A stretch of 64,000 nt of DNA from Corylus avellana (Eukaryota > Streptophyta > Magnoliopsida > Fagales > Betulaceae), in NCBI RefSeq assembly GCF_901000735.1, contig NC_081547.1, positions 22,374,046 to 22,438,045 of the forward strand. The letters run 5' to 3'. Shown here one piece after another: positions 11,337-21,969 of this stretch. Below the pieces are notes generated by a model that saw only the letters and a program-made list of their open reading frames with translations, had not been told where the DNA came from and did not search any database. The position numbers were made by a program, and so were the translations under genes. Numbering within the stretch: the first letter of the stretch is position 1; each line of letters starts with the position of its first letter.

Positions 11337-13361
11337 TTGTTTTACTTAATGACAAGTGAGGAAAATTTCAAGTGAACTTATAACAAGTCTATTATAATTT
11401 GTGTTTTTTTTTTTTTTTTTTTTTCCGACAAATGAGCTTTTTCTTACGAGACAGAAAAAACAGTAAATAGTCTTTCTTTTTTTTTTTTTGGAGTAAAAAA
11501 CAGGAGAACTTGTCAGCCCACTAATCGAGCTAGCGGGCCGGTCTTGGTCCAGTAGTGATCTTTGAGGCAAAGGGCTCGTTTGATATAATTTTTTAGAGGA
11601 GTTTTTTTTTGAAAAAAAAAAAAAAACTCTGATGTGACATAACTTTGAAAGCAATTTTAAATAGAAAAACGTTAAGTGTTCTTAGGTTGCTTATGGATAT
11701 TATTTTTTAAAAATCATATGAAAAATAAGGGTTAGCGTCAGTTGCTGTTTTGCTTTTTTAAAATATAATATTCACTAAAGACAAAGAGAACATAAGTAGA
11801 ACACTTATCATTTTCTTTTTTAATATTTTAAATTTTATTTTGTATTTGGATTTTTTTTTTTTGTCAATAGTTTTACTTTTTTTTTTTTTTTTTAATTAAA
11901 AAGCAAAAAGCTTTCTAAAAAAGTGTGGTCAAACCAAGCCCAATTAATTCCACCTTTTAAGGAATCTGATTTTGGTGTAATCAAAAGGTTAAGAATAAGA
12001 ATATTATTAATTTAAATGGGGGTTGTGAAAGATGGAGATAAAATTCAAATTCAAACCTTTACTTTAATATCATTAATCAAACATTCAAACCCCTCAATTA
12101 CTTTAAAAACTTAAGTTGGTAAAAATAATAATAATAATAATAATTATTTAATTGAATATTCTAATGCCAAACAACGAGACAAAAAGAAGAAAGCTTCAAG
12201 CAGACACTTTCTGACCTTTTTCTTTGGCTGGTGCCACTGCCACCCAACTGTCTTTCAACCAATTTGTGTGAAGTTGAAGTTTCAGGGGGTTTTATTTATA
12301 TAAAGAATTAATTTCATAAAAGCCTCATCGACAGATCAAACTTCTTTTTCTTTTCTTTTTATGGTTAGCCAGTCAAATAGGTGGTGAGCGTGAGAGTTGT
12401 TTAACTTAATTCTGCTCTAATTGGAATCATAATTGGGTTCTTATTTGTTGTGGTGGGTCCACCCCACACCTAATATGAACCCACTTTAAGCTTTTCTTTC
12501 ATATTAAGTTATTAACCCTATTTGTTAATCAATCTCAAGTACTCGCTCATTATGGCCTTTCCTTTTTCTTTTTTTTTTTCTTTTTTTCATGCAAATTTGT
12601 AAGTCAATCCCATAATAAAAATTAAAAATAAAATAAAAGTTAGTTGGTACGTAGGTAGGAGTGAGACAGACTGACAAGATTATCCTCTTTTCTTTTTTAT
12701 ATGTAGATCTGCTCTTGCTATATATAGTTTAGAAATCTTTCAACACTTGTCCTCCTCGCTTTTATACCAATCAATCAATAATCTTGTGAAAGAAACCTCA
12801 TGCCCAACCTAGGCATGAGATGAAGAAAAAGGAGGAATATATCAGTGCTCCACCTTTTTCACTACAAAATTCTTGCTCTACATGAGATATATTGCAGAGT
12901 AATAGGGTTCCATTCAAGCACGAAATTTGGGATTCATCTTTTTTCATAATAATAAAAAAAAAATGCAAGAGCAAATACTATCAAATTAGATTTCACATTG
13001 TTCAACTAAAGGAACCCAAACATATAATTGTCTATAGAATAGTTACACCTTTCTTTGTTTGTAAAAAATTCCTAAAAAAAAAGGAAACAGAAGGAATGAG
13101 GGTTGGCCCCTAAGAATTTTGGATGACTGTAGAAACCTGCGAAGAAAGAATGCAACTGTAACTAATGGTTAGGATCTCTACACTAGTACCCCTCAGTACC
13201 TTCATGTCAAGAGGCGGAGAAGGTAATTGGTTTTCTACTTACAATTATAATAACCCAACCTACCACATGGTCAGTCAGACTCATGCATCCATTATCTTAT
13301 TAAGGAAAAATGCAGTTGATGATCTTTATCCCCACTCAATTAGGAAGACAGTCTCGCCTTG
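10665..13361. other. AT-rich intergenic DNA
   Basis: No gene seen. Contains a TA microsatellite at about 11316-11336, several poly-T runs (11220, 11405, 11480, 11880) and an ATA trinucleotide run near 12123-12145. The right end (13.1-13.36 kb) probably includes the 3' UTR of the minus-strand gene ending at 13362. Confidence 0.5.
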
Positions 13362-16300
13362 TTAGCTCATTCCATATAAAACCTCAGAGCCGGATTCCTC
13401 CTCAAAAGGCAGATTTAGATCAGGTAACAAGATCGATGATGCTTCACTGTCTCTAAGTTCCTGTATTTTTGAACAGGAACTTTTTGATTGGAATGTATGT
13501 GGTACAGCACCAATGTTATTGCATATGACGCCTGTTGGAAGGATTGAAGCAGGGTCACAAACTTGTTCCCTTTCCTGGGGTCGCTCAGAGATGATGGCTT
13601 CTTCCTCAGTTGTAGCTTTTAATGTTTGCTGTGACTGCAAATCAAGCTGTAACAAAAATATAGATATATATTTAGATTCAGCATCACCTATTATTAACTC
13701 GTATTATTTTAATCAACTTTTGAAATATTATTTGCATAGAAAGATAGCAACCTTCTAGGTTTTGCATGATGATCAATGTCACCAAACCAAATTGGCACGA
13801 ATTCACTGGAGCAAATTGTGTGCCTTTTCTGTGTCTCATTTTATGTCACATTTTGGCTTTATTGCCGCTTCAGGCACTTCATATCAATGAGGAACACAAA
13901 TGATTGTATGTAGTAGTTTGAGCAACACGACACCCAGATGAAGTGGCCCACAAATTTGCATATTATGTTAATAAGGAAGCTTGTTTTCAAATTATGGTAG
14001 GCAAACAAGATAGCATCAAGAAACAATCACAAGTTCAATTTTAAAGATGCATAATAACGGACCCACTAAATATGTAAAGTGGAAATTAATGAATATCAGC
14101 TGACGTAAAGTTCAATTTTCAGAAAGACAGTAGGTAGGCTAATCTATGTGGTTAAAGACTGACAAAAAGTTCCTGACGTACAGATTGGAAAAGTTGGAAC
14201 ATGACAGAATGAAGTACAAGTGCAACACTCAAGAGATAATGGACCAGTGATAAAATTCACTGTCGGATCAAAACATCTGATATAAACTTCATATGGGATC
14301 AACACGGTTGTTTGTATAACCAAATAGATTAATTCAATTCGTAAAACGATTCAATTGTTCACAAGCATGATTTAATACAAGTACTCTAAATTTGATAAAA
14401 GATTTACATAACAGAAAAAAGAGAAAAAAAAACATTTATGAAAAACAAGTCACAAGTGAATTGGCCAAGAAATTGATAAGACAGGCAAAGTGACCTTTAT
14501 TCTCTTCCAACTTTCATTTGCAGCTCTCTGTTTGTCAAGAGTGAGACGCATTTTTGCCAGTTCCTGCTCAATGAATCAGTTAAAAATTATTATTCACCGT
14601 CTAGGTATCTCCCATAAGATATCTCAGGACAAGAAGCCAAGGAAGGAAACAAAGGGCTTACATTTTTCAAATTTCTCCTTTCCTTCAAGAGCAAACTTTC
14701 CTCCTCTCTAAGTTCAGCTAACGACTGCCAGAAAAAGAAGAAAAATTTAAGGGACCCATCCACCAAAACCTCACTAAATAAAGAATCAACCCCAAGTTTC
14801 GATAGAAAAGTTGAAAATGACACATTTTTACAAATGCTATTCATGGTGACGAGTGGGTAGTAATGATAAACGTGGAAACTAATTAATGCTTGCGGAGCCA
14901 TGGATGACGTTTCTTTTGGATTTTTCTGTCATTAAACATTCATGGGCAATCTCATAATTACACTAAACACCAATTACTCCATGAAATCTTCATACACGTT
15001 TGGAATTTACCTTTTTCTTTCTTGCCCTCTTAGTGGTGGTGGTGGTCGTCGTCGTTTCGCACGTAACCGTTACCTGTACACAATCATTCAATCCAAATTA
15101 ATAAATTATTAGTCGACAGATAACAAAAAAAACACGCACAATAACTGAAAATAGAAAAAATATTTATAATTCGCTCGCTAAACCGTACCAACTACCAAGT
15201 ATTGACACGCATTTTGGTCATTGAAAACCGCCACGAAAATATAAATAAATGTTTTGTGTGGAGGGTGGAGGACACCATTCCATGTTCCACGTCGCCGCAT
15301 GGTATAAAAGCCCATGGCTTCTTGCCACATCAGAAATCCACAAAAGGGTCACATGACTCGCTCGTGACTCTACGCGCGTGCATTAACTTAACACTTTGAC
15401 ATTTTCTTGGCGTGTAGACCCCACACCCCAATGTGTCCCATCCCCAAGACTTTTGGCTTTCCTAATTTTTGTCCACAAAAACAAATTAAATAAATAAAAA
15501 GGGGACCCTTACGAGAACCTCTAAAACTAGTTGATAATGTTCTTTGGGTTTTGGTGGTATAACCAATAACCAACAAGTCAGCTTATGTATGTTACGCCCC
15601 TTATACAAACACTATTCATAATTGGGTGACCAAGTGGCCCCTACCAAAATGTGAATCTAGCCCCATACATGCAACATTTATTTGACCAAAAACTCCACCT
15701 TTGTGGAGCCCAGGAAGACAGCAAAAAGCCCACATGACAGCCTGTTGTTCAAAAAGGGTCACGGCCCAATGAAAAACCTTTCCACTTTTGACTGTGCCGA
15801 AGGAGAGATTTATTCACTATTCAGGAACCAAGGGCTGCTCATGCTGCGATCAAAACTGTCACGCTGGTAACCGACGTTTGTCTTATTGTATATAAGACCA
15901 TGTGCGAAAAAGCAAAAACGACGACGCAGGAAAGGGTGGGCTTTAATATTTACTGTGAGCCCACAGGAAAAGCCAAACTGCGGAAACTGCAGGGAATCAT
16001 TTCCCATCGCAGCAAACATAAAGTGCACAACCACTTCCAACACCCCACCCCCACCAAACTATACGCAGACCTATTTGCCACGAAAACACGCCACCGAGAA
16101 AGCAGGTTAAAAACATATGTCCTATTGCCCTAAATACCCTTGCCAATTGTGAGGGGTGTTTGACTCTGGGTGGGGGTGGAGGATTTCGTCATATATAATT
16201 TGGAGAAGAAATTACGGGCCAATAGGAGTATTGACTCGGACAATGAATTGGTATATAGCAGGAGGCTTCTTTACAAGGACGAAAGTGGAAGGGTGTTTTG

Positions 16301-17202
16301 GTCAATTCGAACGTGGGCATGACACGGAGCGGAAAAGCGTGAACAGTTTTAAGAGAGTCGATATAAGCCCCTCTGACTCCAGGCGTTGAATCCAAGTCAC
16401 CAATTTTCTCTGAAAGAATTAAAAATAGAAATCTCTGAGAAAGTGGAAAGTCCTAAATCGAAACGAGAAGGGCAGTTTGGTCAATGAGATTTGAGACACG
16501 GCCGGTTCGGTGGCCGGCGGACCCCGATCTGGTACGCAAAATGACAGAGCTAGTCCCGGAAACCACGAGGCGTCCCCATGCAAAGGGGGCATAAGCGTAA
16601 ACTAGGAAAAGAACAATGGAAGCTCCTAAAAAGATTGAAAAGATGAGAACATCTGACAGGTGCTGATGGTGCCAGGCTCCATCTGTGCCTGACTCTTCCT
16701 ATAAACCAATCAAGGATAAATATAAGACTTTCATAGGGGTATTTTCGTCAGTTCTTAAAAAGCGTTAAGCCACTCGTGGTAACCGAGCTAACACCAACTC
16801 ACCGAGTCAGACTCGGCGAGAGAAGCAAGGAAAGGAAAAAAAACAATGAAATAAAAAGCAAGCAGAGGAACAAACCTTAGATCTCGAGCCGTCCGTTGGC
16901 TTGACCGGCCGGCTGGACTCCTCGGAGCCATCGAGTACGCCGCCGCTGACAGAGGTGCCGCCGCTCCAGGAAAGCGGCGTGGTTGGACTAGCCCTTGCCG
17001 CCTCGGGCTTCTTCTTCCCATCGCCGTGCTTCGGCGCCGATCTCGAACGCCGCTGGCGCACCGTCCATCCGAGATGGAGAACCGGCTTGGCTGGAGCAGG
17101 CGGCGGAAGCGGCGGCGGCTGCTCTGTTTTGAACCGTAGCAGCATGTAGGCCACCACCGCTTCGTTGGTCATCGCGACCTTGACCCACTCGTCGTCGCTC
17201 AT
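13362..17202 (-). CDS. Uncharacterised plant protein: basic patch, leucine coil and DLNLP EAR motif
   Basis: Five exons on the minus strand: 17202-16876, 15073-15011, 14724-14662, 14563-14495 and 13646-13362. All junctions are phase 0 with GT-AG borders, giving 268 residues. The N-terminus (MSDDEWVKVAMTNEAVVAYM) is acidic and helical. It is followed by a Pro run, a basic VRQRRSRS segment and ASPTTPLSWSGGTSVSG. Exon 2 adds a run of eight Thr and the basic cluster KRARKKK (about 124-130), a likely nuclear signal. Exons 3-4 form a coil with heptad-spaced L135, L142, L149 and M156. The last exon carries LLPDLNLP (DLNLP at 250-254), the EAR type recognised by TOPLESS corepressors. The layout suggests a nuclear repressor or adaptor; that is inference. 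The protein looks like a conserved plant family, but I know no established name. The exon chain was built by hand from splice consensus and frame. Confidence 0.85.
15074..16875 (-). other. Intron 1 of the EAR/coil gene (1.8 kb, GC-richer than other introns here)
   Basis: The intron is bounded by GTTTGT next to exon 1 and TGTACAG next to exon 2. Its base composition is closer to genic DNA than the AT-rich introns of the uS15 gene. It contains several open frames of 60-77 codons on both strands with no recognisable protein. It may hold regulatory DNA or an alternative first exon. I see no transposon in it. Confidence 0.6.
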
Positions 17203-17342
17203 CTCGCCGTAAGGACGTCGTTTCCGTAGAAGAGAGAGGGTGTGGTTGGTGGAGGTGGACGTAGAGGTGGTGGCGGTGGCGGAGATGGAAAATCTTGTTG
17301 GTGTTGTATGGGCGCGTGTGTGTTAAATAATGGGGTTAATGG

Positions 17343-17351
17343 CTTTTATAT
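17343..17351 (-). promoter_or_regulatory. TATA box of the EAR/coil gene
   Basis: Read on the minus strand this is ATATAAAAG, about 140 bp upstream of the ATG at 17202. The intervening leader is CT- and CCACC-rich, as plant 5' UTRs often are. Confidence 0.6.
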
Positions 17352-17765
17352 GTGGTTTGTGTGAGAGGGAGTGGTGGATGCTCATTTGGCTTTGTTGACA
17401 ACCCCTTCTGGGCCTTCTCGTTGTGTGGATTTTTCATCTTTTTCTTTTCTTTTCTTTTCTTTCTTTTCTCGTGTCTGGGCCCCACTAGTTTCACACGTGG
17501 CGCGGATTCTCAACCCGATCCCTCTCCTATGTGCGCTTCGTTGATAGGGATCGACTCCTCAACGCGCCCGTTTTGAAGGTGGGCAGGTGCTTAAGATCGT
17601 GATGGATGGTGTGGCAGTTAATATGCTGTCTCATGTTGAGAACTAGGGTTTTTTATTGGGTACGGTTCCGTGTTGGGGGCATTCTGTGTACTTCTGCCTA
17701 GTGCTGACACCTGGAGCCTCGCAGCTCCAAGATTTTAAATAAATATCAAATTTTATTATTTAAGA

Positions 17766-18315
17766 GCATTCTCAATGGTTATTTAATTTAGTTAATAAAT
17801 TTTTAAAGGCATTTTATATCTGGTTAGCTATGTTTTTTTTTCTATATTATTTAATATTATTTTTTTACTCTTTATTAATTCTATCTTTATTTTTTTTTCT
17901 AAAATTCGTATTTCACTCTTTATTTTTTCAATGGTAATTCATTTAGTAAAATAATTTTTTAACGATTATTATTTGTCAAATAATCATTTTTGTAATTATA
18001 ATATTTTTCAAATGGTTTTATTTTATAATAATTATATTTTTCAAATGTCGTATTTGCCAACGTTAAGTATGAAAACCATATTCTCATAGTAATGTCAATC
18101 ATATTTATGAAATATCTTTTATTAAAAATTGTGAAATAATATTCTCATAATAATTCTTATAATGCTACATGTAGCTTTTTTTTTTTTTTTTGGCTAATCT
18201 AAACAATTATCCATTTTGCATTTTATTTGGCTAATCTAATGTCGGGAGTTTTTTATAAATCTAATTAGTCATTTTAGATAAAAGTATCATTTGACTCTTT
18301 CATTGGAAATGCCCG
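17766..18315. mobile_element. MITE-like element with GAGCATT ends
   Basis: The left end AGAGCATTCTCAATGG and the reverse complement of the right end (CGGGCATTTCCAATGA) match imperfectly as terminal inverted repeats. Between them lies AT-rich DNA without coding capacity. Its right part is repeated after the gap at 21970 as part of the larger duplicated block. Confidence 0.4.
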
Positions 18316-18417
18316 AGATCTCATTTAGAAAATTAAATGTATGAAAATTCGATTAAAGATTGTAATTGTGAGAAAATATTATTAAATTTTTCAAGAGGCT
18401 GTAATAATGATGAAAGC

Positions 18418-20170
18418 AAGTCTCATGGACTGGTCCAGTTTACTTAATCTGGTGGTAGATATGACAATGCGTAGGGCAACAACTTAACAAAGAAAAGACT
18501 TCCATCTTGCTTAATAGTAGGAATACAACGGAAGACACTAAAAGGCAGATCTTGCTCGCGTCGGGGATCCAAGCCACAAACTGCCTTGAAAAGTATCTAG
18601 GCTTGCCAACTATGGTGGGACGCTCTCGCCGGACGGCATTTAAGGAAGAAAAAGAGCGCATTTAGAATTAGATAAGTAATTGGAAGAACAAGTTCCTATC
18701 ACAAGCAGGAAAAGAAATTCTATTGAAGGTAGTAGTTCAAGTTATTCCCACATATACCATGAGTATCTTTTTGCTTCCGAAATCCTTATTGCGTGAGATA
18801 AATGTCATGATGCAACAATATTGGTGGGGTCATCATGAACAGGACTCAAGAATTCACTGGACTAAGTGGGAAAAGATGGGCATGGCTAAGTGCCATGGAA
18901 GTATGGGCTTCTAGGATTTTGAAAGTTTTAATAAAGCGCTCTTAGCAAAGCAATGCTGGAAGATTCTCCAGAATCCCGAGTCCTTAGTTGCCAAGATTTT
19001 AAATGCCAAATATTTTCCATTGATCTAGACCATTCCTTGAGGCTAAATTGGGGCGTAATCCTTCCTATGTCTAGTGAAGTATTTGGTCATGAGCTCCTTA
19101 AGAAAGGCCTAGTGTGGCGAGTTGGAAATAGGCGTCAAATAAGAATATGGAAAGATGAATGGTTGCCAGATACCATTGTACAGCCACTCCCTACGTCAAG
19201 TGGAGTGCTCAACGAAGATGCAAGACTCACAAATCTCAGTGATTGGGGGAGGAAAGAATGGAAGACAAATTTGGTTTGCAAGCTGTTTGGTGTGGAGTAT
19301 GCCACTGTTATATGTCAACTTCCTATTTGTTCTATCCACAATACCGATAAACTAATATGGAGGTCCAATAAAAGCGGGGAGTTCATGGTGAGGAGTGCCT
19401 ATCATTTATAGAAGGGGTGTGTGGAAGTGGATAAGGGTGAAAGCTCTTGTTCTGGTAAACACAAATGGCTCTGGAAGAAGAACTGGCAAATGAACACTCT
19501 CCATGCAGTAAAGGTGTTTTTGTGGAGGGCATGTCATAATGCCCTGGCAACGAAAGCTAATCTACTTTGGCGTAAAATCATGGAAGTTCCATTATGTCCC
19601 TTATGTGGTGTGAAAGTGGAAACTACGGGGCATCTTTTGTTGGGATGCCCAGCTGCAAAGGCTATATGGAGTATGTGTAATAAGAAGATACAAAAAAGAT
19701 GCATCGAGAATGATGATTTTGTATGCATTGTTGAGGAGTTGCATCAATTCCTGGATAAAGACAATATGGACCTCGTGGCGGTAGTTGCAAGATCTATATG
19801 GCTTAGACGGAATGCAGTGGCGTTCAGGCGGATGGTTAGTTCCCCAAATTTAATTATTAGTAAAGTTGTAGAATCTCTGGAGGCATTCTGTAATGCCAAT
19901 TCGAGGCCATACATAGAAACGGTAGTAGACAATACAAGGGCTATACAATGGCAAGCCGCCTTGTAAGGTTTTGTTAAAATCAATTGGGACGCAGCTGTGG
20001 ACAAGAGAAGAGGGAAGATGGGTATTGGTGTTGTTGTGGGAGACAATATGGGTGAGGCTTTGGCAACCTTGTCAGCACCAAAGGATCACATTATTGAACC
20101 TGATATAGCAGAAGCTATGTCAACTTTACGAGCTGTCAACTTTGGTAGAAAGTGGCTCCTGCTTTATTCT
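18418..20170 (+). mobile_element. Degenerate L1-like LINE, 3' part of ORF2 (copy A)
   Basis: Broken frames together read as the C-terminal half of a plant LINE ORF2. In order: LEKYLGLPTMVGRSRRTAFK; then LSQAGKEILLK and PTYTMSIFLLPKSL (18670-18790); WWGHHEQDSRIHWTKWEKMG; RVGNRRQIRIWKDEWLPDT; a zinc-knuckle region with PLCGVKVETTGHLLLGCP (19590-19650); and an RNase H-like start KINWDAAVDKRRGKMGIGVV (19978-20040). In-frame stops and frameshifts interrupt it at several points (for example 18664, 18912, 19409, 19963). It is dead and 5' truncated, and the catalytic core of the reverse transcriptase is absent from this copy. Confidence 0.88.
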
Positions 20171-21297
20171 CGGGCATGTCTACTCGTAGCTCGGTTCAGC
20201 GCTTCAAGTTTGACCACGTTCTTTTGTGAACGTGGCTTTCCTTACTATAACCTTTCATTCCCGTTCTACCATTGGCAGGTTGGCTTAACTTTGGTCTGAG
20301 CCTTTCATTGGTGGGCTTGTAAATAAACTTGGAGGCCCCTAGAGCATTTAGTGGCTCATCCATTACCCAGCATAAATAAAAATCAAAATATGCCAACATA
20401 ACGTTACAATGATAAAAAAGTTATCGGTATATGAACAAACCCACCAATAACAGTGCAAACTACAGAAACAACATGGGTTGAACATTTAAACATAAAACAT
20501 CATAATATCATGCACATGCAATGTTGGGATCTTACATGACCTACGTCCTAATAATGTTTGGTTTGACTTATTCTGAATATCTATTTATTATCACACATTT
20601 GAATAAATTCCTCCCTGGTATGTAAGTTCTGACAATATGTACTGAGTAATCCATAAAACGTCCTATGAGTGTGATCTTAAATTAATAACTTAAGACTTTA
20701 CATAAAAGATAGTGACATATAACAAGCTTAAATGCAAATTCAAATAAGATCGATCCAAAATGAATAAAATAATCTACAAGATTTAGTACTAGGGATGGGA
20801 GGAATACGTCTCCCACAATTAGATTTTCACCATACATTATCAGGAGCTAGGTTCTATTTTGACAAGTTGATTTTATGTTTCCAGTAACAAAGGAGTTGGA
20901 TTGTCATAGCCATGACTATACAAGTATCGGTGATGTTTTCACAGGATAATTATTTATTTATTTATTTATTTTCAGAATAAAGTGTTTTTATTGTTGTTTG
21001 AAAATATTATAGAGGTTTTCATGCCCCGACACAGTTCGAGTATTCATTGGAATAGATAAATTAAATTTGGTCTTTTTTTTTTTTTTTTTTTTCATGGTTG
21101 CTTTTTGTATCAGTTCAATTTTCTGAATCTTTAATTCTTTTTGCGAGTAAAGCTGATAATATTATATCTATTCTTCTATCAATTTGTCACTTTCTAGTTA
21201 GGATTTTTTTTTTGGGAAATTACAATTTACCCTCTAAGTTGTGTGCATTTTTTTTTATTAATTAATTAATTAATTAATTAATTTTTTTTTTTTTTAT
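20171..21297. other. Non-coding tail of the LINE region
   Basis: After the RNase H fragment breaks off at about 20170 no protein family is recognisable. The stretch holds TTTA and TTAA tetranucleotide runs (20948-20969, 21257-21283) and a poly-T run at about 21072-21092. The same sequence is repeated in copy B. Confidence 0.5.
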
Positions 21298-21446
21298 GGC
21301 AAATACTCTTTTGCATTCTCCCATCCATCTCCCCACCATCTCCTCTCTTGTATTTATTTATTTATTATTTTTTTAAGAAAAAATCATGATGTTGAAAGAG
21401 GGAAGATGGTGGGGAGATGGGTGGGAGAATGTATTCTTGCAAATCT
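21298..21446. repeat. Imperfect inverted repeat, about 34-bp arms (MITE-like)
   Basis: The left arm from 21314 (CATTCTCCCATCCATCTCCC) is mirrored by the right arm ending at 21431 (GAGATGGGTGGGAGAATG). The similarity continues outward over AAATACTCTTTTG and the mirrored GCAAATCTC. The structure is repeated at about 25307-25455 in copy B of the block. Confidence 0.7.
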
Positions 21447-21659
21447 CTTTTTTTATTCTATCTCTAATGTTTAAAAATTAACAATATACTCTCACAAAGT
21501 TTTTTTTTTTTTTTTAACTGCAATGTGGCCATTCCGTTTATAGATTCCGTCTTTTTTGACTGTTTGGAGGTCATGTGCGTTTGACATGATATTTTAGCGT
21601 ATGAAAAGTCTAAAATGCCCGTTTTTTTTTTTAAAAAAAAATTCAAAAAACAAAAAACT

Positions 21660-21772
21660 ATGGCCGTTTGGGGGTGGCCCGCAACCACCCCATGCCCATT
21701 GCAGCCACCCCATTAGGCCAAGGGGCCACCTTATTTGTTCCTGGCTGGCCACCCCCATTAGATTTATTTTAT
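21660..21772. repeat. GGTGGCC/CCACCCC-rich block
   Basis: GC-rich patch in AT-rich DNA built from GGGGTGGCC, CCACCCC and GGCCACC words, some in inverted arrangement. It is repeated at about 25669-25781 in copy B. Similar word blocks occur near 34510-34610 and 52756-52960, which suggests a shared mobile family. Confidence 0.5.
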
Positions 21773-21869
21773 TATTATTATTATTATTATAAATAAAAAA
21801 ATGAAAAAAAGTAAGGGGATATTTTGGGTGATTTTGAAATATTATAGAGGTAATTTTAGCAAATTTGGT

Positions 21870-21969
21870 NNNNNNNNNNNNNNNNNNNNNNNNNNNNNNN
21901 NNNNNNNNNNNNNNNNNNNNNNNNNNNNNNNNNNNNNNNNNNNNNNNNNNNNNNNNNNNNNNNNNNNNN
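21870..21969. other. Assembly gap (100 N)
   Basis: Exactly 100 N, flanked by the two copies of the LINE-containing block. Confidence 1.

Larger units (their letters stand above)
18204..21799. repeat. Copy A of a 3.6-kb duplicated block containing a LINE
   Basis: This block matches 21970-25808. From 18723 to the end the offset is a constant 4009, with only a few substitutions near the left (for example around 18930-18980) and none that I noticed further right. Relative to copy B, 245 bp are missing after about 18416. Copy A extends about 70 bp past the end of copy B before meeting the gap at 21870. Confidence 0.95.

Noticed and set aside
16156..16389. 77-codon frames on both strands in intron 1 of the EAR/coil gene
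   Set aside because: No family, no splice support; kept only as a note on the intron's composition.
18440..18661. Minus-strand 73-codon frame at the LINE start (also 22452-22670)
   Set aside because: Reverse strand of the LINE reverse transcriptase region; the plus strand shows LEKYLGLPTMVG-type LINE sequence.
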